DNA from: Massilia yuzhufengensis
GTDB lineage: Bacteria; Pseudomonadota; Gammaproteobacteria; Burkholderiales; Burkholderiaceae_D
Length of the DNA stretch: 64,000 bases
Direction of reading: 5' to 3'
Assembly (NCBI RefSeq): GCF_900112225.1
Contig: NZ_FOLD01000002.1
Span: forward strand, 1 to 64,000
Positions 17,919-27,563 of this stretch are shown here, piece after piece. Position 1 is the first letter of the stretch. Each line of letters starts with the position of its first letter. Made by a program: the position numbers and the translations under genes. The notes under the pieces are model-generated. The model had not been told where the DNA came from and ran no database searches. It saw only the letters and a list, made by a program, of their open reading frames with translations.

Positions 17919-18560
17919 ATGAACATGCATTTTCCCGGGCCGCGCCCGGCTACCCTGCTGGTGGCCGACGGCCATCCGCTGATCCTTGCCGGGCTGGCGG
18001 CCCTGGTCGCCGCCGAACCCGCCTTCACCCTGGCCGGCCAGGCGCTGGACGCCCACCAGGCGCTCGAGCAGTACGCCCAGCTGCGGCCGGACCTGATGCT
18101 GATCGACCCCTGCCTGCCTGGCGGGGGCATCGAGGCCATCGGGCAGGTACGCGCGCTCGACCCGCAGGCCCGCATCGTCGTCCTGAGCGCGCAGGATGGC
18201 GTCGAAGACGTGCACCGCGCCCTGGTGGCCGGCGCCGGCGGCTACCTGCCGAAACAGTCGGGCTTCGAGCAGATCCTGCACTGCCTGCACCAGGTGGCGG
18301 CCCACGGGCGCTACCTGCCGCCCGAGCTGGCGAAAAAGCTCGCCGGCCGCATCCAGGGCAATGCGCTGTCCCCCCGCGAACTGGAAATCCTGGCCTTCCT
18401 GAGCGACGGCAAGAGCAACAAGGTGATCGCACGCGAGGCCGGCATCGGGGTCGGCACCGTCAAGTACCACGTCAATAACATCCTGTCCAAGCTGAACGTC
18501 TCCTGCCGCACGGAAGCCGCCTGCGTGGCGCTGCGGCGCGGACTGATCCACTCTTACTGA
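17919..18560 (+). CDS. NarL/LuxR-type response regulator
   Basis: This 213-residue regulator has a receiver (LLVADGHPLILAGLAALV, phosphoacceptor in LMLIDPCLPGG, KQ in YLPKQS) and a LuxR HTH (LSPRELEILAFLSDGKSNKV). It binds DNA and probably controls the two hydrolase genes downstream; the amidohydrolase ATG lies 16 nt after its stop. The ATG at 17919 has GGAGG ten bases upstream; a Met two codons later is an alternative. No cognate kinase is adjacent on the same strand; the GAF kinase at 14856-15962 is the nearest. Confidence 0.88.
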   Translation: MNMHFPGPRPATLLVADGHPLILAGLAALVAAEPAFTLAGQALDAHQALEQYAQLRPDLMLIDPCLPGGGIEAIGQVRALDPQARIVVLSAQDGVEDVHRALVAGAGGYLPKQSGFEQILHCLHQVAAHGRYLPPELAKKLAGRIQGNALSPRELEILAFLSDGKSNKVIAREAGIGVGTVKYHVNNILSKLNVSCRTEAACVALRRGLIHSY

Positions 18561-18576
18561 TTCCGGAGCGTCCACC

Positions 18577-20445
18577 ATGACCCAGCCATCACCCCTGAGC
18601 CCGCCGCTGATCCTCGTCAACGGCTGCTTCCACACCAACGACCGTGCCAACCCGCAGGCCAGCGCCGTGGCCATCCAGGACGGCAGGTTCCTGGCCGTGG
18701 GCGACAGTGACGAGGTCATGCGCCACCGCGCGCCGGACAGCCAGGTGATCGACCTGAACGGCCGCACCGCGATTCCCGGCCTGAACGATTCGCACATCCA
18801 CCTGATCCGCGGCGGCCTGAACTACAACCTGGAGCTGCGCTGGGAAGGTGTGCCTTCGCTGGCCGACGCGCTGCGCATGCTGAAGGAACAGGCGCTGCGC
18901 ACCCCCAACCCGCAGTGGGTGCGCGTGGTGGGCGGCTGGAATGAGTTCCAGTTCGCCGAAAAGCGCATGCCGACCATCGAAGAGATCAACGCCGCCGCGC
19001 CCGACACCCCGGTGTTCGTGCTGCACCTGTACGACCGCGCCCTGCTCAACCGCGCCGCCCTGCGCGCGGTCGGCTACGGCAAGGATACGCCGAATCCCCC
19101 GGGCGGCGAGATCGTGCGCGACGCTTCCGGCAACCCGACCGGCATGCTGATCGCCCGCCCCAATGCGATGATCCTGTACGCCACCCTGGCCAAGGGCCCG
19201 GCCCTGCCGCGCGAACTGCAGGTGAACTCGACCCGCCAGTTCATGCGCGAGCTGAACCGCCTGGGCGTGACCAGCGTGATCGACGCCGGCGGCGGCTTCC
19301 AGAACTACCCGGAAGACTATTCGGTCATCGAGGAACTGGCGCGGGAAAGCCAGCTCACGGTGCGCGTGGCCTACAACCTGTTCACCCAGAACAAGGGCAA
19401 GGAGCTGGGCGACTTCCAGAACTGGACCGACACCGTCGAACTCCACCAGGGCAACGACTGGTACCGCCACAACGGCGCCGGCGAGATGCTGGTGTTCTCG
19501 GCGGCCGACTTCGAGGACTTCCTGCAGCCGCGCCCGGACCTGCCCGAGACCATGGAGGACGAGCTGGAAAAAGTGGTGCGCCACCTGGTGACGCAGCGCT
19601 GGCCCTTCCGCCTGCACGCCACCTACAACGAATCGATCGAGCGCATGCTGGACGTGTTCGAGAAGGTCGACCGCGACATTCCTTTCGATGGCCTGCACTG
19701 GCTGTTCGACCATGCCGAGACCATCACGCCGAAGAACATCGACCGCGTGCGCGCGCTCGGCGGCGGCATCGCGATCCAGCACCGCATGGCTTTCCAGGGC
19801 GAATTCTTCGTCGAACGCTACGGCGCCGAGGCGGCCAAGGAAACGCCTCCCATCCAGCGCATGCTGGAAGCCGGCGTGCCGGTGGGCGCCGGCACCGACG
19901 CCACCCGCGTGGCCAGCTACAACCCGTGGACCGCGCTGTACTGGCTGGTGTCGGGGCGCACCGTGGGCGGCCTGAAGCTCTACGACGCGGGCGTCCGGCT
20001 GTCGCGCGACACGGCGATCGCGTTGTGGACCAGCGGCAGCGCATGGTTCTCGAACGACCAGGGCAAGAAGGGCCAGATTGCCGAGGGCATGCTGGCCGAC
20101 CTGAGCGTACTGAGCGCCGACTTCTTCCGCATCGACGAAGAAGCGATCAAGGACATCGAATCGGTCCTGACCATCGTCGGCGGCAAGCTGGTGTTCGGCC
20201 AGGCCGAGTTCACCGCGCTGGGCCCGCCGCCGATCCCGGTGCTGCCCGACTGGTCGCCGGTCAACAAGGTGCCGGGCCGCTACCGGGCGGCGCCGCCGCA
20301 AGCCGCGGCCGCGCTGCCGCACCAGTGCCGCAGCGCCTGCGGCGTGCACGGCCACGCCCACGACCGCGCGCGCAAATCGCCCGTTCCGGTGTCTAACGTG
20401 ACCGGCTTCTGGGGCGCGCTGGGCTGCAACTGCTTCGCCTTCTGA
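18577..20445 (+). CDS. YtcJ-type amidohydrolase with His/Cys-rich C-terminal tail
   Basis: The 622-residue product belongs to the Amidohydro_3 group of metal-dependent hydrolases. Metal ligands are visible in [26 protein letters not shown] and GAGTDATR. The TIM-barrel core ends near [23 protein letters not shown]. The last 60 residues or so form an unusual tail with CRSAC, HGHAH and CNC clusters that could bind metal. The substrate is unknown. It follows the LuxR regulator by 16 nt and precedes an alpha/beta hydrolase by 29 nt, so the three are probably one operon. There is no signal peptide. Confidence 0.88.
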   Translation: MTQPSPLSPPLILVNGCFHTNDRANPQASAVAIQDGRFLAVGDSDEVMRHRAPDSQVIDLNGRTAIPGLNDSHIHLIRGGLNYNLELRWEGVPSLADALRMLKEQALRTPNPQWVRVVGGWNEFQFAEKRMPTIEEINAAAPDTPVFVLHLYDRALLNRAALRAVGYGKDTPNPPGGEIVRDASGNPTGMLIARPNAMILYATLAKGPALPRELQVNSTRQFMRELNRLGVTSVIDAGGGFQNYPEDYSVIEELARESQLTVRVAYNLFTQNKGKELGDFQNWTDTVELHQGNDWYRHNGAGEMLVFSAADFEDFLQPRPDLPETMEDELEKVVRHLVTQRWPFRLHATYNESIERMLDVFEKVDRDIPFDGLHWLFDHAETITPKNIDRVRALGGGIAIQHRMAFQGEFFVERYGAEAAKETPPIQRMLEAGVPVGAGTDATRVASYNPWTALYWLVSGRTVGGLKLYDAGVRLSRDTAIALWTSGSAWFSNDQGKKGQIAEGMLADLSVLSADFFRIDEEAIKDIESVLTIVGGKLVFGQAEFTALGPPPIPVLPDWSPVNKVPGRYRAAPPQAAAALPHQCRSACGVHGHAHDRARKSPVPVSNVTGFWGALGCNCFAF

Positions 20446-20474
20446 TCCACGACTCATCCACTGAAAGGACCACC

Positions 20475-21314
20475 ATGAGCGCCAACCTTACCATCAACAC
20501 TGTCACCGCCCGCGACGGCAGCATCATCCATTTCACCGACTGGGGCCACGGCCAGCCGGTCGTGTTCAGCCACGGCTGGCCGCTCCAGGGAGACGCCTGG
20601 GAAGACCAGATGATGTTCCTGGCCGAACACGGCTACCGCGTGATCGCCCATGACCGCCGCGGCCACGGCGCCTCGAGCAAGGCCTGGCACGGCAACGACA
20701 TGGACACCTACGCCGACGACCTGGCCACCCTGATCGAGGCGCTCGACCTGAATGGCGCCATGCTGGTCGGCCACTCGACCGGCGGCGGCGAAGTGGCGCG
20801 CTACATCGGCCGCCACGGCACCGGCCGCGTCAGCCGCGCGGTGCTCATCGGCGCCGTCACGCCGCAGATGATGCAGTCGGCTGCCAACCCGGACGGCGTG
20901 CCGCTGGCGGCCTTCGACGGCATCCGCGAGGGCGTGAAAGCCGACCGCGCACAGTTCTTCCTCGACTTGTCCATGCCCTTCTACGGCTTCAACCGCGACG
21001 GCGCCAAGGTGTCGGAAGGCATGCGCCAGACCTTCTGGCTGCAAGGCATGCGCTGCAGCCTGAAAAGCGCCTATGCCTGCATCAAGCAGTTCTCCGAGAC
21101 CGATTTTACCGAAGACCTCAAGAAGATGAGCATCCCGACCCTGGTGATCCACGGCGACGACGACCAGATCGTCCCGCTGGCCACCACGGCGCGGCGCGCG
21201 GTCGAGATCCTGCCGCAGGGCACGCTCAGCGTCTATGAAGGCGCCGGCCATGGCCTGCCGCAGACCCACAAGGCGCGCCTGAACGCCGAGCTGCTGGCGT
21301 TCCTGCGCTCTTGA
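20475..21314 (+). CDS. Alpha/beta hydrolase (non-haem haloperoxidase/arylesterase type)
   Basis: The 279-residue product has the nucleophile elbow GHSTGGG, an oxyanion region [12 protein letters not shown], the acid in [10 protein letters not shown] and the His in [10 protein letters not shown]. This set is typical of cofactor-free haloperoxidase/perhydrolase-like esterases. A ribosome site AAAGGA lies before ATG 20475. It is the last gene of the regulator/amidohydrolase unit and is followed by the inverted repeat at 21326-21354. Confidence 0.9.
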   Translation: MSANLTINTVTARDGSIIHFTDWGHGQPVVFSHGWPLQGDAWEDQMMFLAEHGYRVIAHDRRGHGASSKAWHGNDMDTYADDLATLIEALDLNGAMLVGHSTGGGEVARYIGRHGTGRVSRAVLIGAVTPQMMQSAANPDGVPLAAFDGIREGVKADRAQFFLDLSMPFYGFNRDGAKVSEGMRQTFWLQGMRCSLKSAYACIKQFSETDFTEDLKKMSIPTLVIHGDDDQIVPLATTARRAVEILPQGTLSVYEGAGHGLPQTHKARLNAELLAFLRS

Positions 21315-21325
21315 TTGTTCATGAA

Positions 21326-21354
21326 ACCTGACAAGTGTGGGAGGCTTGTCAGGT
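21326..21354. promoter_or_regulatory. 10-bp inverted repeat (terminator or operator) before the MFS gene
   Basis: ACCTGACAAG and CTTGTCAGGT are perfect inverted arms separated by 9 nt. The repeat begins 12 bp after the alpha/beta hydrolase stop and ends 64 bp before the MFS start. No T-run follows on either strand, so a rho-independent terminator is doubtful. An operator for the MFS gene is an equal possibility. Confidence 0.5.
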
Positions 21355-21417
21355 AATGATCTTTGCTCCCGACCTCCCTAGAATGGCTTCACCGTTCACC
21401 CACGCATGGAGCCATTC

Positions 21418-22644
21418 ATGAATCACCCATCCCCAATCGAGCGCGACATCGCGCCCGGCATGGTCCTGCTGCTGGCCGTCGCCGCCGGCCTGATCGTCGC
21501 CAACCTCTACTACGCCCAGACCCTGGTGGGCCCGATCAGCGCCGCCACCGGCCTGTCGCCGTCCGCCGCCGGGCTGGTAGTCACCCTCACCCAGGTCGGC
21601 TACACCCTGGGCCTGCTGTTCATCGTGCCGCTGGGCGACCTGGTCGAGAACCGCCGGCTGGTGGTCGGCGGCCTTGCCTTCACCGCGCTGGCCCTGCTGG
21701 CCGCCGCCTTCAGCAGCGGCGCCTGGACCTTCCTGGCCGCCGCGCTGGGCATTGGCCTCGGGTCGGTGGCGGCCCAGGTGCTGGTGCCATTCGCCGCCCA
21801 CCTGTCGCTGGAGGCTACGCGCGGGCGTACCGTCGGCAAGGTGGTCAGCGGCCTGCTGCTGGGGATCATGCTGGCGCGCCCGGTGGCCTCGCTGGTGGCG
21901 GACCACAGCAGCTGGCACGCCGTGTTCGGCGGCGCCGCCGTGCTGATGGCGGTGCTGGCGCTGGTGCTGCGGCGCCGCCTGCCGCTGCGGGTGCCCGCCT
22001 CCACCGTGTCCTACGCCGCCCTTATGGGCTCGCTGTGGACCTTGCTGCGCACCACGCCGGTGCTGCGCCGCCGCGCCGCCTACCACGCCGCCCTGTTCGG
22101 CGCCTTCAGCCTGTTCTGGACCGTCGCCCCGCTGGTGCTGGCCGGCCCGCGCTTTCACCTGTCGCAAACCGGAATCGCCATTTTCGCCCTGGTCGGCATG
22201 GCCGGCGCCGTGGCCTCGCCCGTGGCCGGCCACCTGGCCGACCGCGGCCACACCCTGCTGGCGACCGCCGGCGCCTTGCTGCTGGGCATCGCCGGCTTTG
22301 CACTGCCACTGTTCGCCGCGGCATCCTGGACGGCCGCGCTTGGGCTGCTGGTGGCGGCCTCGATCATCCTCGACATGGCGGTGGCCGCCAACCTGGTGCT
22401 GGGCCAGCGCGCCATCTTCAGCCTGGGCGCCGAGGTGCGCAGCCGCCTGAATGGCCTGTATTTCGCGCTGTTCTTCGCCGGCGGCGCGCTCGGTTCCGCG
22501 CTGGGCGGCTGGACCTACGCCACCTGGGGCTGGGAGGCCGCCCTGCTGGCCGGGCTGGCGATGCCGGCCCTGGCCCTGCTGTACTGGACCACGGAATATG
22601 CCGCCAGCGCGAAAGCCGCGCGCAGCGCTCCTACTTTCGGATGA
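21418..22644 (+). CDS. MFS transporter (DHA1-like)
   Basis: This 408-residue inner-membrane protein has about twelve hydrophobic helices and the MFS motif-A-like loop [12 protein letters not shown] between helices 2 and 3. A matching loop (GHLADRGH) follows helix 8. Proton-driven export of small molecules is usual for this group; the substrate is unknown. The ATG at 21418 has GGAG nearby upstream, whereas the ATG at 21406 does not. The gene stands alone; 84 bp separate it from the kinase gene that follows. Confidence 0.85.
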   Translation: MNHPSPIERDIAPGMVLLLAVAAGLIVANLYYAQTLVGPISAATGLSPSAAGLVVTLTQVGYTLGLLFIVPLGDLVENRRLVVGGLAFTALALLAAAFSSGAWTFLAAALGIGLGSVAAQVLVPFAAHLSLEATRGRTVGKVVSGLLLGIMLARPVASLVADHSSWHAVFGGAAVLMAVLALVLRRRLPLRVPASTVSYAALMGSLWTLLRTTPVLRRRAAYHAALFGAFSLFWTVAPLVLAGPRFHLSQTGIAIFALVGMAGAVASPVAGHLADRGHTLLATAGALLLGIAGFALPLFAAASWTAALGLLVAASIILDMAVAANLVLGQRAIFSLGAEVRSRLNGLYFALFFAGGALGSALGGWTYATWGWEAALLAGLAMPALALLYWTTEYAASAKAARSAPTFG

Positions 22645-22728
22645 CCGGGCGGACGCCATGCGCGTCCATAATCATGGTGCAATGCGCAAGGGCGGTTCCC
22701 GCCAGCGCGCGTACCCCGGACGGCCCCC

Positions 22729-24543
22729 ATGACCAGCTTGATCGCCATCGATGCAGCGCCAGCGCGAACCCAGCACACCGTCCCGGACGGCGAACCGGCC
22801 TGCAAGCGGCTGTGGGAGCGCCTGCGCCTGCTGGAATCCCTGACCCTGCTGTCGCTGCCGCCCTGCGCGGCGCCGCTGGCCCCCGCCGCGCTGGCGCTGC
22901 TCGAGGGGGCGAGCGAGCGCAGCCTGCCGCCCCACGGCGCGATTGCCGCCGAAGTCGAGCATGGCCTGCTGCATGGGGTCCGCCCGGGCACCGCGCTGGC
23001 GCTGCTGCTGCTGGCCATCCTTGCCGCCGACCGCTACGACAGCGGGCCGGCGCCGCTGCGGGTGGCCGCGGTGGCGGTCGACATCGCCGTGCGCGACGGC
23101 GGCGCCCACGCCTGGCTGGTGCGCGCCCTGCACGCCGGGCTGGTGCTGCCACGCACCGCGCCATGGCGCCAGGTGGCCGCCATCCTGGCCAGCCTGGCGC
23201 AGGACGAAGCGGCGGCCGGCCATGGCGCCGTGCAGGCGCGCCGTTTGCTGGCCGGTGCGGCCATGGCGGCCGGGCTGCCGCTGCCCGAACAGGCCGGCCA
23301 GCTGGAAGCGGCGCTGCCGGGCGGCCGCGCCACCGGCATCGTTGCCGCGCGCTACGCGCTGCTGTGCGAACTGGCGCGGCCCGCGGCGCCCCGGCGCGGC
23401 GCGCCCGCCTGCTTCGCCGGCTGGAGCACCGAGCTGCAGGCCGCCTTCCATGCCGACGATGCCGCGCGTGCCGGCCATGCGGTGGCGATGGCGGCGCCGC
23501 TGGCCGGTCCTTTCACGCCGCCGGCCGAGCTGCTGTGCCATCACCTGTTTACGCTCCTGATGCTGGCGCGCAGCGGTGGCCTGGCCTGCCTGGCCACCGC
23601 CGCCGGCCACCACTGCGAGGGCGACACCTCGGCCGCGCTGCGCGGTTATGAAGCCGCCGCCGCGGACGCGGCCGGCCAGGACATGGACTGGCTGGCCACG
23701 CTGGCCTGGGACATGGCGGCCGCCGTGGCCGGCCAGGCCGGCTTCGCCACGGCGCAGCAGGGCTACCGCCGGCTGGCCATCAACGGCTACGCGGCCTGGG
23801 GCGCCGCCGAGCACGCGCGGCGGCTGGCGCGCGCCTGGCGGCTTGACCGGTGCCCCGCGCCCGCCGCGCCGGCCGCCGACCTGGGCTTGTCGATCGCGCA
23901 CGAAGTGAACCAGCCGCTGGCGGCCGTCATGCTGCATGCCGCCGCGGCCCGCAAGTGGCTGCGCCGTCCCCAGCCCGATACCGGGCGCGCCATCGCCTCG
24001 CTCGACCAGATCGTGGCGGCCGGGCGCCAGGCCGGCGAGATCGTGCGCAGCGTGCAGCGCCTGGCCGGCCATGGCGCGGCCGAGCGCAGCCTGTTCGCGC
24101 CCGACGAAGCCCTGCGCGAAGCGCTGCAGCTGCTCGGTCACCCGCTGCAGCGCCACCAGGTGGCGGTCGAACTGGACCTGGCGCTGGGCGCGCGCCGCCT
24201 GCACGGCGACCGCGCCCAGCTGCAGCAGGTGGTGGTCAACCTGCTGCTCAACGCCATCGAAGCCCTGGCCGGCGTCGCCGGCCGGCCGCGCCGCATCGTG
24301 CTCGCTTCGCGCCCTGGCGCGCGCGGCACGGCCGAAATCACGGTGGCCGACAACGGCCCCGGCATCGCCAGGGCCGAGCGCGCCCGCATCTTCGAGCCGA
24401 TGGTCTCGACCAAGCCGGGCGGCACCGGCATCGGGCTGTCGATCAGCCTGGCGATCGTGCAGGCGCACGGCGGCAGCATCGAGGCCGCCGAGGCGACGCC
24501 GCAGGGCGCGCTGCTGAGCATCGTGCTGCCGCTGCCGGCCTGA
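22729..24543 (+). CDS. Soluble histidine kinase with alpha-helical N-terminal region
   Basis: The 604-residue product has no membrane segment. The first 370 residues are Ala/Leu/Arg-rich and helical and resemble the TPR/AAA-associated helical region of AAA-ATPase/histidine-kinase fusions, without their ATPase. HisKA (LGLSIAHEVNQPLAAVMLHA) and HATPase_c (NLLLNAIEAL, VADNGPGI, GGTGIGLSISLAIV) follow. The HEVNQPL box marks the FixL-like HisKA subtype. A NarL-type regulator starts 60 bp downstream and is the probable partner. What the N-terminal region senses is unknown; a protein partner is plausible. Confidence 0.85.
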   Translation: MTSLIAIDAAPARTQHTVPDGEPACKRLWERLRLLESLTLLSLPPCAAPLAPAALALLEGASERSLPPHGAIAAEVEHGLLHGVRPGTALALLLLAILAADRYDSGPAPLRVAAVAVDIAVRDGGAHAWLVRALHAGLVLPRTAPWRQVAAILASLAQDEAAAGHGAVQARRLLAGAAMAAGLPLPEQAGQLEAALPGGRATGIVAARYALLCELARPAAPRRGAPACFAGWSTELQAAFHADDAARAGHAVAMAAPLAGPFTPPAELLCHHLFTLLMLARSGGLACLATAAGHHCEGDTSAALRGYEAAAADAAGQDMDWLATLAWDMAAAVAGQAGFATAQQGYRRLAINGYAAWGAAEHARRLARAWRLDRCPAPAAPAADLGLSIAHEVNQPLAAVMLHAAAARKWLRRPQPDTGRAIASLDQIVAAGRQAGEIVRSVQRLAGHGAAERSLFAPDEALREALQLLGHPLQRHQVAVELDLALGARRLHGDRAQLQQVVVNLLLNAIEALAGVAGRPRRIVLASRPGARGTAEITVADNGPGIARAERARIFEPMVSTKPGGTGIGLSISLAIVQAHGGSIEAAEATPQGALLSIVLPLPA

Positions 24544-24603
24544 CGCGGCGCGCCGCCCTGTTGTATATTTCTGAACACTCCCTTGGCGATCCCCAACGCA
24601 TCC

Positions 24604-25239
24604 ATGAACCAGCCTGTCCCCTCCCTTGTGCGCGTGTTGATCGCCGACGACCACCCCCTGATGCGCGAGGGGATCGCCGCCTGCCTGGCGGCCCACGGCG
24701 GCATCGAAGTGGTGGCGCAGGCGGGCAGCGGCGACGAAGCCATCGCCGCCTTTGCGCGCCACCGGCCCGACGTCACCCTGGTCGACCTGCAGATACCGGG
24801 CAAGGATGGCATCGAGACCATCCGCGCGCTGCGCGCGCTGCAGGCCGACGCCAGGCTGATCGTCCTGACCACTTTCGGGGGCGATGCGCGCGTGGCGGCG
24901 GCCCTGAACGCGGGCGCCGTGGCCTACCTGCTCAAGAGCATGCCGGGCAGGCAGCTGGCCGATACCGTGTGCGAGGTCTACCGGGGCGTGCATGTGATGC
25001 CGCAGCTGCTGCGGCGCGAGCTTGCCAGCCACTATGCGGGCGACGCGCTGTCGCCGCGCGAGCTCGACGTGCTGCGCCTGGCCGCGACCGGCAATTCCAA
25101 CCGCGAGATCGGCATCCTGCTGGCGATCGGCGAGACCACCGTCAAGACCCACATGAGCGCGATCCTGGTGAAGCTGGGCGCGAACGACCGCACCCATGCG
25201 GTGACGCTGGCGACCCAGCGCGGCTTCATCAGCCTGTAG
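24604..25239 (+). CDS. NarL/FixJ-family response regulator
   Basis: The 211-residue product has a receiver (VLIADDHPLMREGIAACL, phosphoacceptor in VTLVDLQIPGKDG, Lys in YLLKSMP) and a LuxR HTH (LSPRELDVLRLAATGNSNRE). It probably accepts phosphate from the kinase encoded just upstream. The ATG at 24604 is used; an in-frame TTG at 24583 cannot be excluded, and neither has a clear ribosome site. Its 3' end overlaps the 3' end of the convergent MFS gene by 11 bp. Confidence 0.9.
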   Translation: MNQPVPSLVRVLIADDHPLMREGIAACLAAHGGIEVVAQAGSGDEAIAAFARHRPDVTLVDLQIPGKDGIETIRALRALQADARLIVLTTFGGDARVAAALNAGAVAYLLKSMPGRQLADTVCEVYRGVHVMPQLLRRELASHYAGDALSPRELDVLRLAATGNSNREIGILLAIGETTVKTHMSAILVKLGANDRTHAVTLATQRGFISL

Positions 25240-26410
25240 CGTGCCTGGCGCGCACCGCCAGCAGCGCGGCGATGGCCAGGATAAGGGCGCTGGCGCCGAA
25301 GGTGGCGCGGTAGCCGGCCAGGTCGAACAGGAAGCCGCCGGCGCCGGCGCCAAGCATGATCGCCAGCTGGATCACGGCCACCATGAGCCCGCCCCCGGCT
25401 TCCGCATCCTTGGGCATCGTGGCCGAGAGCCACATCCACCAGCCGACCGGCGCCGCGGTGGCGACCAGCCCCCACAGCGCCAGCAGGATGGCGGTGGCCG
25501 TCACGGAACTGCCGAACGCAGCCAGCGCCACGGCGATCGCCGCCATCAGCGCCGGCACCGCCACCAGGGTGCGGTACAGGCCCCTGGCCAGCACGGCGCC
25601 GACCAGGGTGGTGCCGATGAAACCGGCGACGCCGACCAGCAGCAGCATCAGCGAGAGCGTGGAAATGCCGACCCCGGTCACGCGCTCGAGGAAGGGCCGC
25701 AGGTAGGTAAACAGCGTGAACTGGCCCATGAAGAACAGGCTCACCGCCGCCATGCCCCAGGCCACGGCCGGGCGTTTGAGCAGCAGGAACAGGTTGGCGG
25801 AGGCGCGCTCCGGCCCGGCCGGCAGCCTGGGCAGGCTGGCCAGCTTCCAGGCAAAGGCCAGCGCCGCCACCGGCACCACGCAGAAGAAGGCCCCGCGCCA
25901 GCCGATCACGGCGCCCAGGTAGCTGCCGGCCGGCGCCGCCACCACGGTGGCCAGCGCATTGCCGCCGTTGAGGATGGCCAGCGCCCGTCCCACCTGCGGC
26001 GCCGGCACCAGCCGCATCGCGACCGCCGCCGACATCGACCAGAAGCCGCCGATCGCCACGCCGATCAGCGCTCGCCCAGCCATGAAGACGGTGTAGTTTG
26101 GCGCCACCGCCACCAGGGTGCCGGACGCGATCATCAGCAGGGTCAGTCCCAGCAGCAGGTGCTTGCGGTCGATGCGCCCGGCCAGCGCCGGGAACAGCAG
26201 GCTGGTCACCAGCGCGAAGGCGCCCGAGATCGCGATGGCCTGGCCGGCCTGGCCTTCGCTGATGCCCAGGTCCGCGGCGATCGGCGTAAGCAGGCTGACC
26301 GGCATGAACTCGGAGGCGATCAGCGCAAAGGCGCCCAGCGCCAGCGCGCACACGGCGCCCCACGCAGGTGCTTGTTCAAGGGTGCCGGGATGGCTGGCGC
26401 TCGCGTTCAT
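25229..26410 (-). CDS. MFS transporter (DHA1 family, AraJ/YdhP-like)
   Basis: This 393-residue, twelve-helix inner-membrane protein carries DHA1 signatures: ALGAFALIASEFMPVSLLTP at helix 1, LAGRIDRKHLL (motif A), and WRGAFF after helix 5. It probably exports a drug-like or sugar-type small molecule. The N-terminal Met at 26410 is followed by a short polar leader and then helix 1. The gene diverges from a LysR regulator (151-bp gap) that probably controls it, and converges on the NarL regulator. Confidence 0.88.
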   Translation of the reverse strand: MNASASHPGTLEQAPAWGAVCALALGAFALIASEFMPVSLLTPIAADLGISEGQAGQAIAISGAFALVTSLLFPALAGRIDRKHLLLGLTLLMIASGTLVAVAPNYTVFMAGRALIGVAIGGFWSMSAAVAMRLVPAPQVGRALAILNGGNALATVVAAPAGSYLGAVIGWRGAFFCVVPVAALAFAWKLASLPRLPAGPERASANLFLLLKRPAVAWGMAAVSLFFMGQFTLFTYLRPFLERVTGVGISTLSLMLLLVGVAGFIGTTLVGAVLARGLYRTLVAVPALMAAIAVALAAFGSSVTATAILLALWGLVATAAPVGWWMWLSATMPKDAEAGGGLMVAVIQLAIMLGAGAGGFLFDLAGYRATFGASALILAIAALLAVRARHATG

Positions 26411-26506
26411 GCTTCGATCCTTTGGTTCTTGGGGGAGACGCATGGTAAGGCGCGGGCAGGCGGGCGAACGGGCCGGGAATTGCATGGCCTTATGAGGCAG
26501 CATCAT

Positions 26507-26524
26507 GAATAGCCATGCGTATTC
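26507..26524. promoter_or_regulatory. Putative LysR operator between divergent lysR and MFS genes
   Basis: GAATA-N8-TATTC is an 18-bp dyad with an AT-ending half-site pattern like LysR-family boxes. It lies 37 bp upstream of the LysR start and 96 bp upstream of the divergent MFS start. That placement fits autorepression and control of the transporter. It is the only clear dyad in the 151-bp gap. Confidence 0.5.
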
Positions 26525-26561
26525 GTGAGAGAATTTGAATAATCCACACTGAAAGCCGCGC

Positions 26562-27458
26562 ATGGCCCGCGACAACATCAACGACATCCTGGTTTTTCTC
26601 GCGGTCGCCCGCGAGCGCAGCTTCACCCGCGCGGCGGCCCGGCTCGGCATGACCCAGTCCGCCCTGAGCCACATCGTGCGCTCGCTGGAGAACCGGCTCG
26701 GGGTGCGGCTGCTGCAGCGCACCACCCGCAGCGTCTCGCCCACCGAGGCGGGCGAGCGCCTGATCCAGAACGTGGCGCCGCGGCTGGAGGAAATCGAGGC
26801 CGAGATCGCCGCCGTCAGCGACCTCGGCGGCAAACCGGCCGGCACCATCCGGATCACGGCCATCGACCACGTGATCGACCGGGTCCTGTGGCCGCGCATC
26901 GCCCCGCTGCTGCCGCAGTACCCGGACCTGCACGTGGAATTCAGCGCCGACTACCGCATCGTCGACATCGCCGCCGAACGCTTCGACATCGGCGTGCGCC
27001 ATGGCGACCAGGTCGACAAGGACATGATCGCGGTGCGGCTCACGCCCGACGTCAACATGCGCATCGTCGGCGCGCCCCAGTACTTCGCGCACCGCCCGCT
27101 GCCGGCCTCGCTGCCCGAACTGCTCAAGCACAACTGCATCAACCTGCGCCTGGCCAGCAGCGGCGGCCTGTACGCGTGGGAACTGCGCCACGAAGGCCAG
27201 GACATCGAAGCGCGGGTGCGCGGCCAGCTCACCTTTTCCGACGCCGAGCACATCCTGGCCGCGGCGCTGAGCGGCAACGGGCTGGGCTTCCTGCCCGACG
27301 AGCTGGTGGGCCCGCACATCGCGGCCGGCCGGCTGCTCAGTGCGATGGCCGACTGGTGCCCGACCTGGCCGGGCCTGTACGCCTATTACCCGAGCCGCCG
27401 CAATTCCTCACGCGCGCTGGCCCTGGTCATCGACGCCATCCGCTACACGGAATCCTAG
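26562..27458 (+). CDS. LysR-family transcriptional regulator
   Basis: The 298-residue product has an N-terminal winged HTH (FLAVARERSFTRAAARLGMTQSALSHIVRSLE) and a periplasmic-binding-like effector domain (about 90-295). The sequence is of the CrgA/DmlR type that usually controls an adjacent divergent gene. Here that gene is the MFS transporter at 25229-26410. The effector is unknown. Confidence 0.92.
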   Translation: MARDNINDILVFLAVARERSFTRAAARLGMTQSALSHIVRSLENRLGVRLLQRTTRSVSPTEAGERLIQNVAPRLEEIEAEIAAVSDLGGKPAGTIRITAIDHVIDRVLWPRIAPLLPQYPDLHVEFSADYRIVDIAAERFDIGVRHGDQVDKDMIAVRLTPDVNMRIVGAPQYFAHRPLPASLPELLKHNCINLRLASSGGLYAWELRHEGQDIEARVRGQLTFSDAEHILAAALSGNGLGFLPDELVGPHIAAGRLLSAMADWCPTWPGLYAYYPSRRNSSRALALVIDAIRYTES

Positions 27459-27481
27459 CCGGGAAAAAATTCGACAGAATT

Positions 27482-27495
27482 TTGATGTGCATCAG
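27482..27495 (+). promoter_or_regulatory. FNR/ANR-like box upstream of the universal stress gene
   Basis: TTGATGTGCATCAG matches the FNR/ANR consensus TTGAT-N4-ATCAA with one mismatch in the last base. It is centred 75 bp upstream of the stress-protein ATG. A weak -10-like TAGAGT lies at 27527-27532. Universal stress and PHA genes are common targets of oxygen-responsive FNR/ANR regulators in proteobacteria, which supports the reading. Confidence 0.6.
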
Positions 27496-27563
27496 AAGCG
27501 CGTCTGACGCAGCTGCGCGCTCGGCGTAGAGTCGTGAAGGCCATCCCGACGAAAGGATCCGCC

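Noticed and set aside
22672..25353. 893-codon minus-strand open frame across the kinase and NarL genes
   Set aside because: High-GC shadow of two well-supported plus-strand genes; the translation has no recognisable domain.
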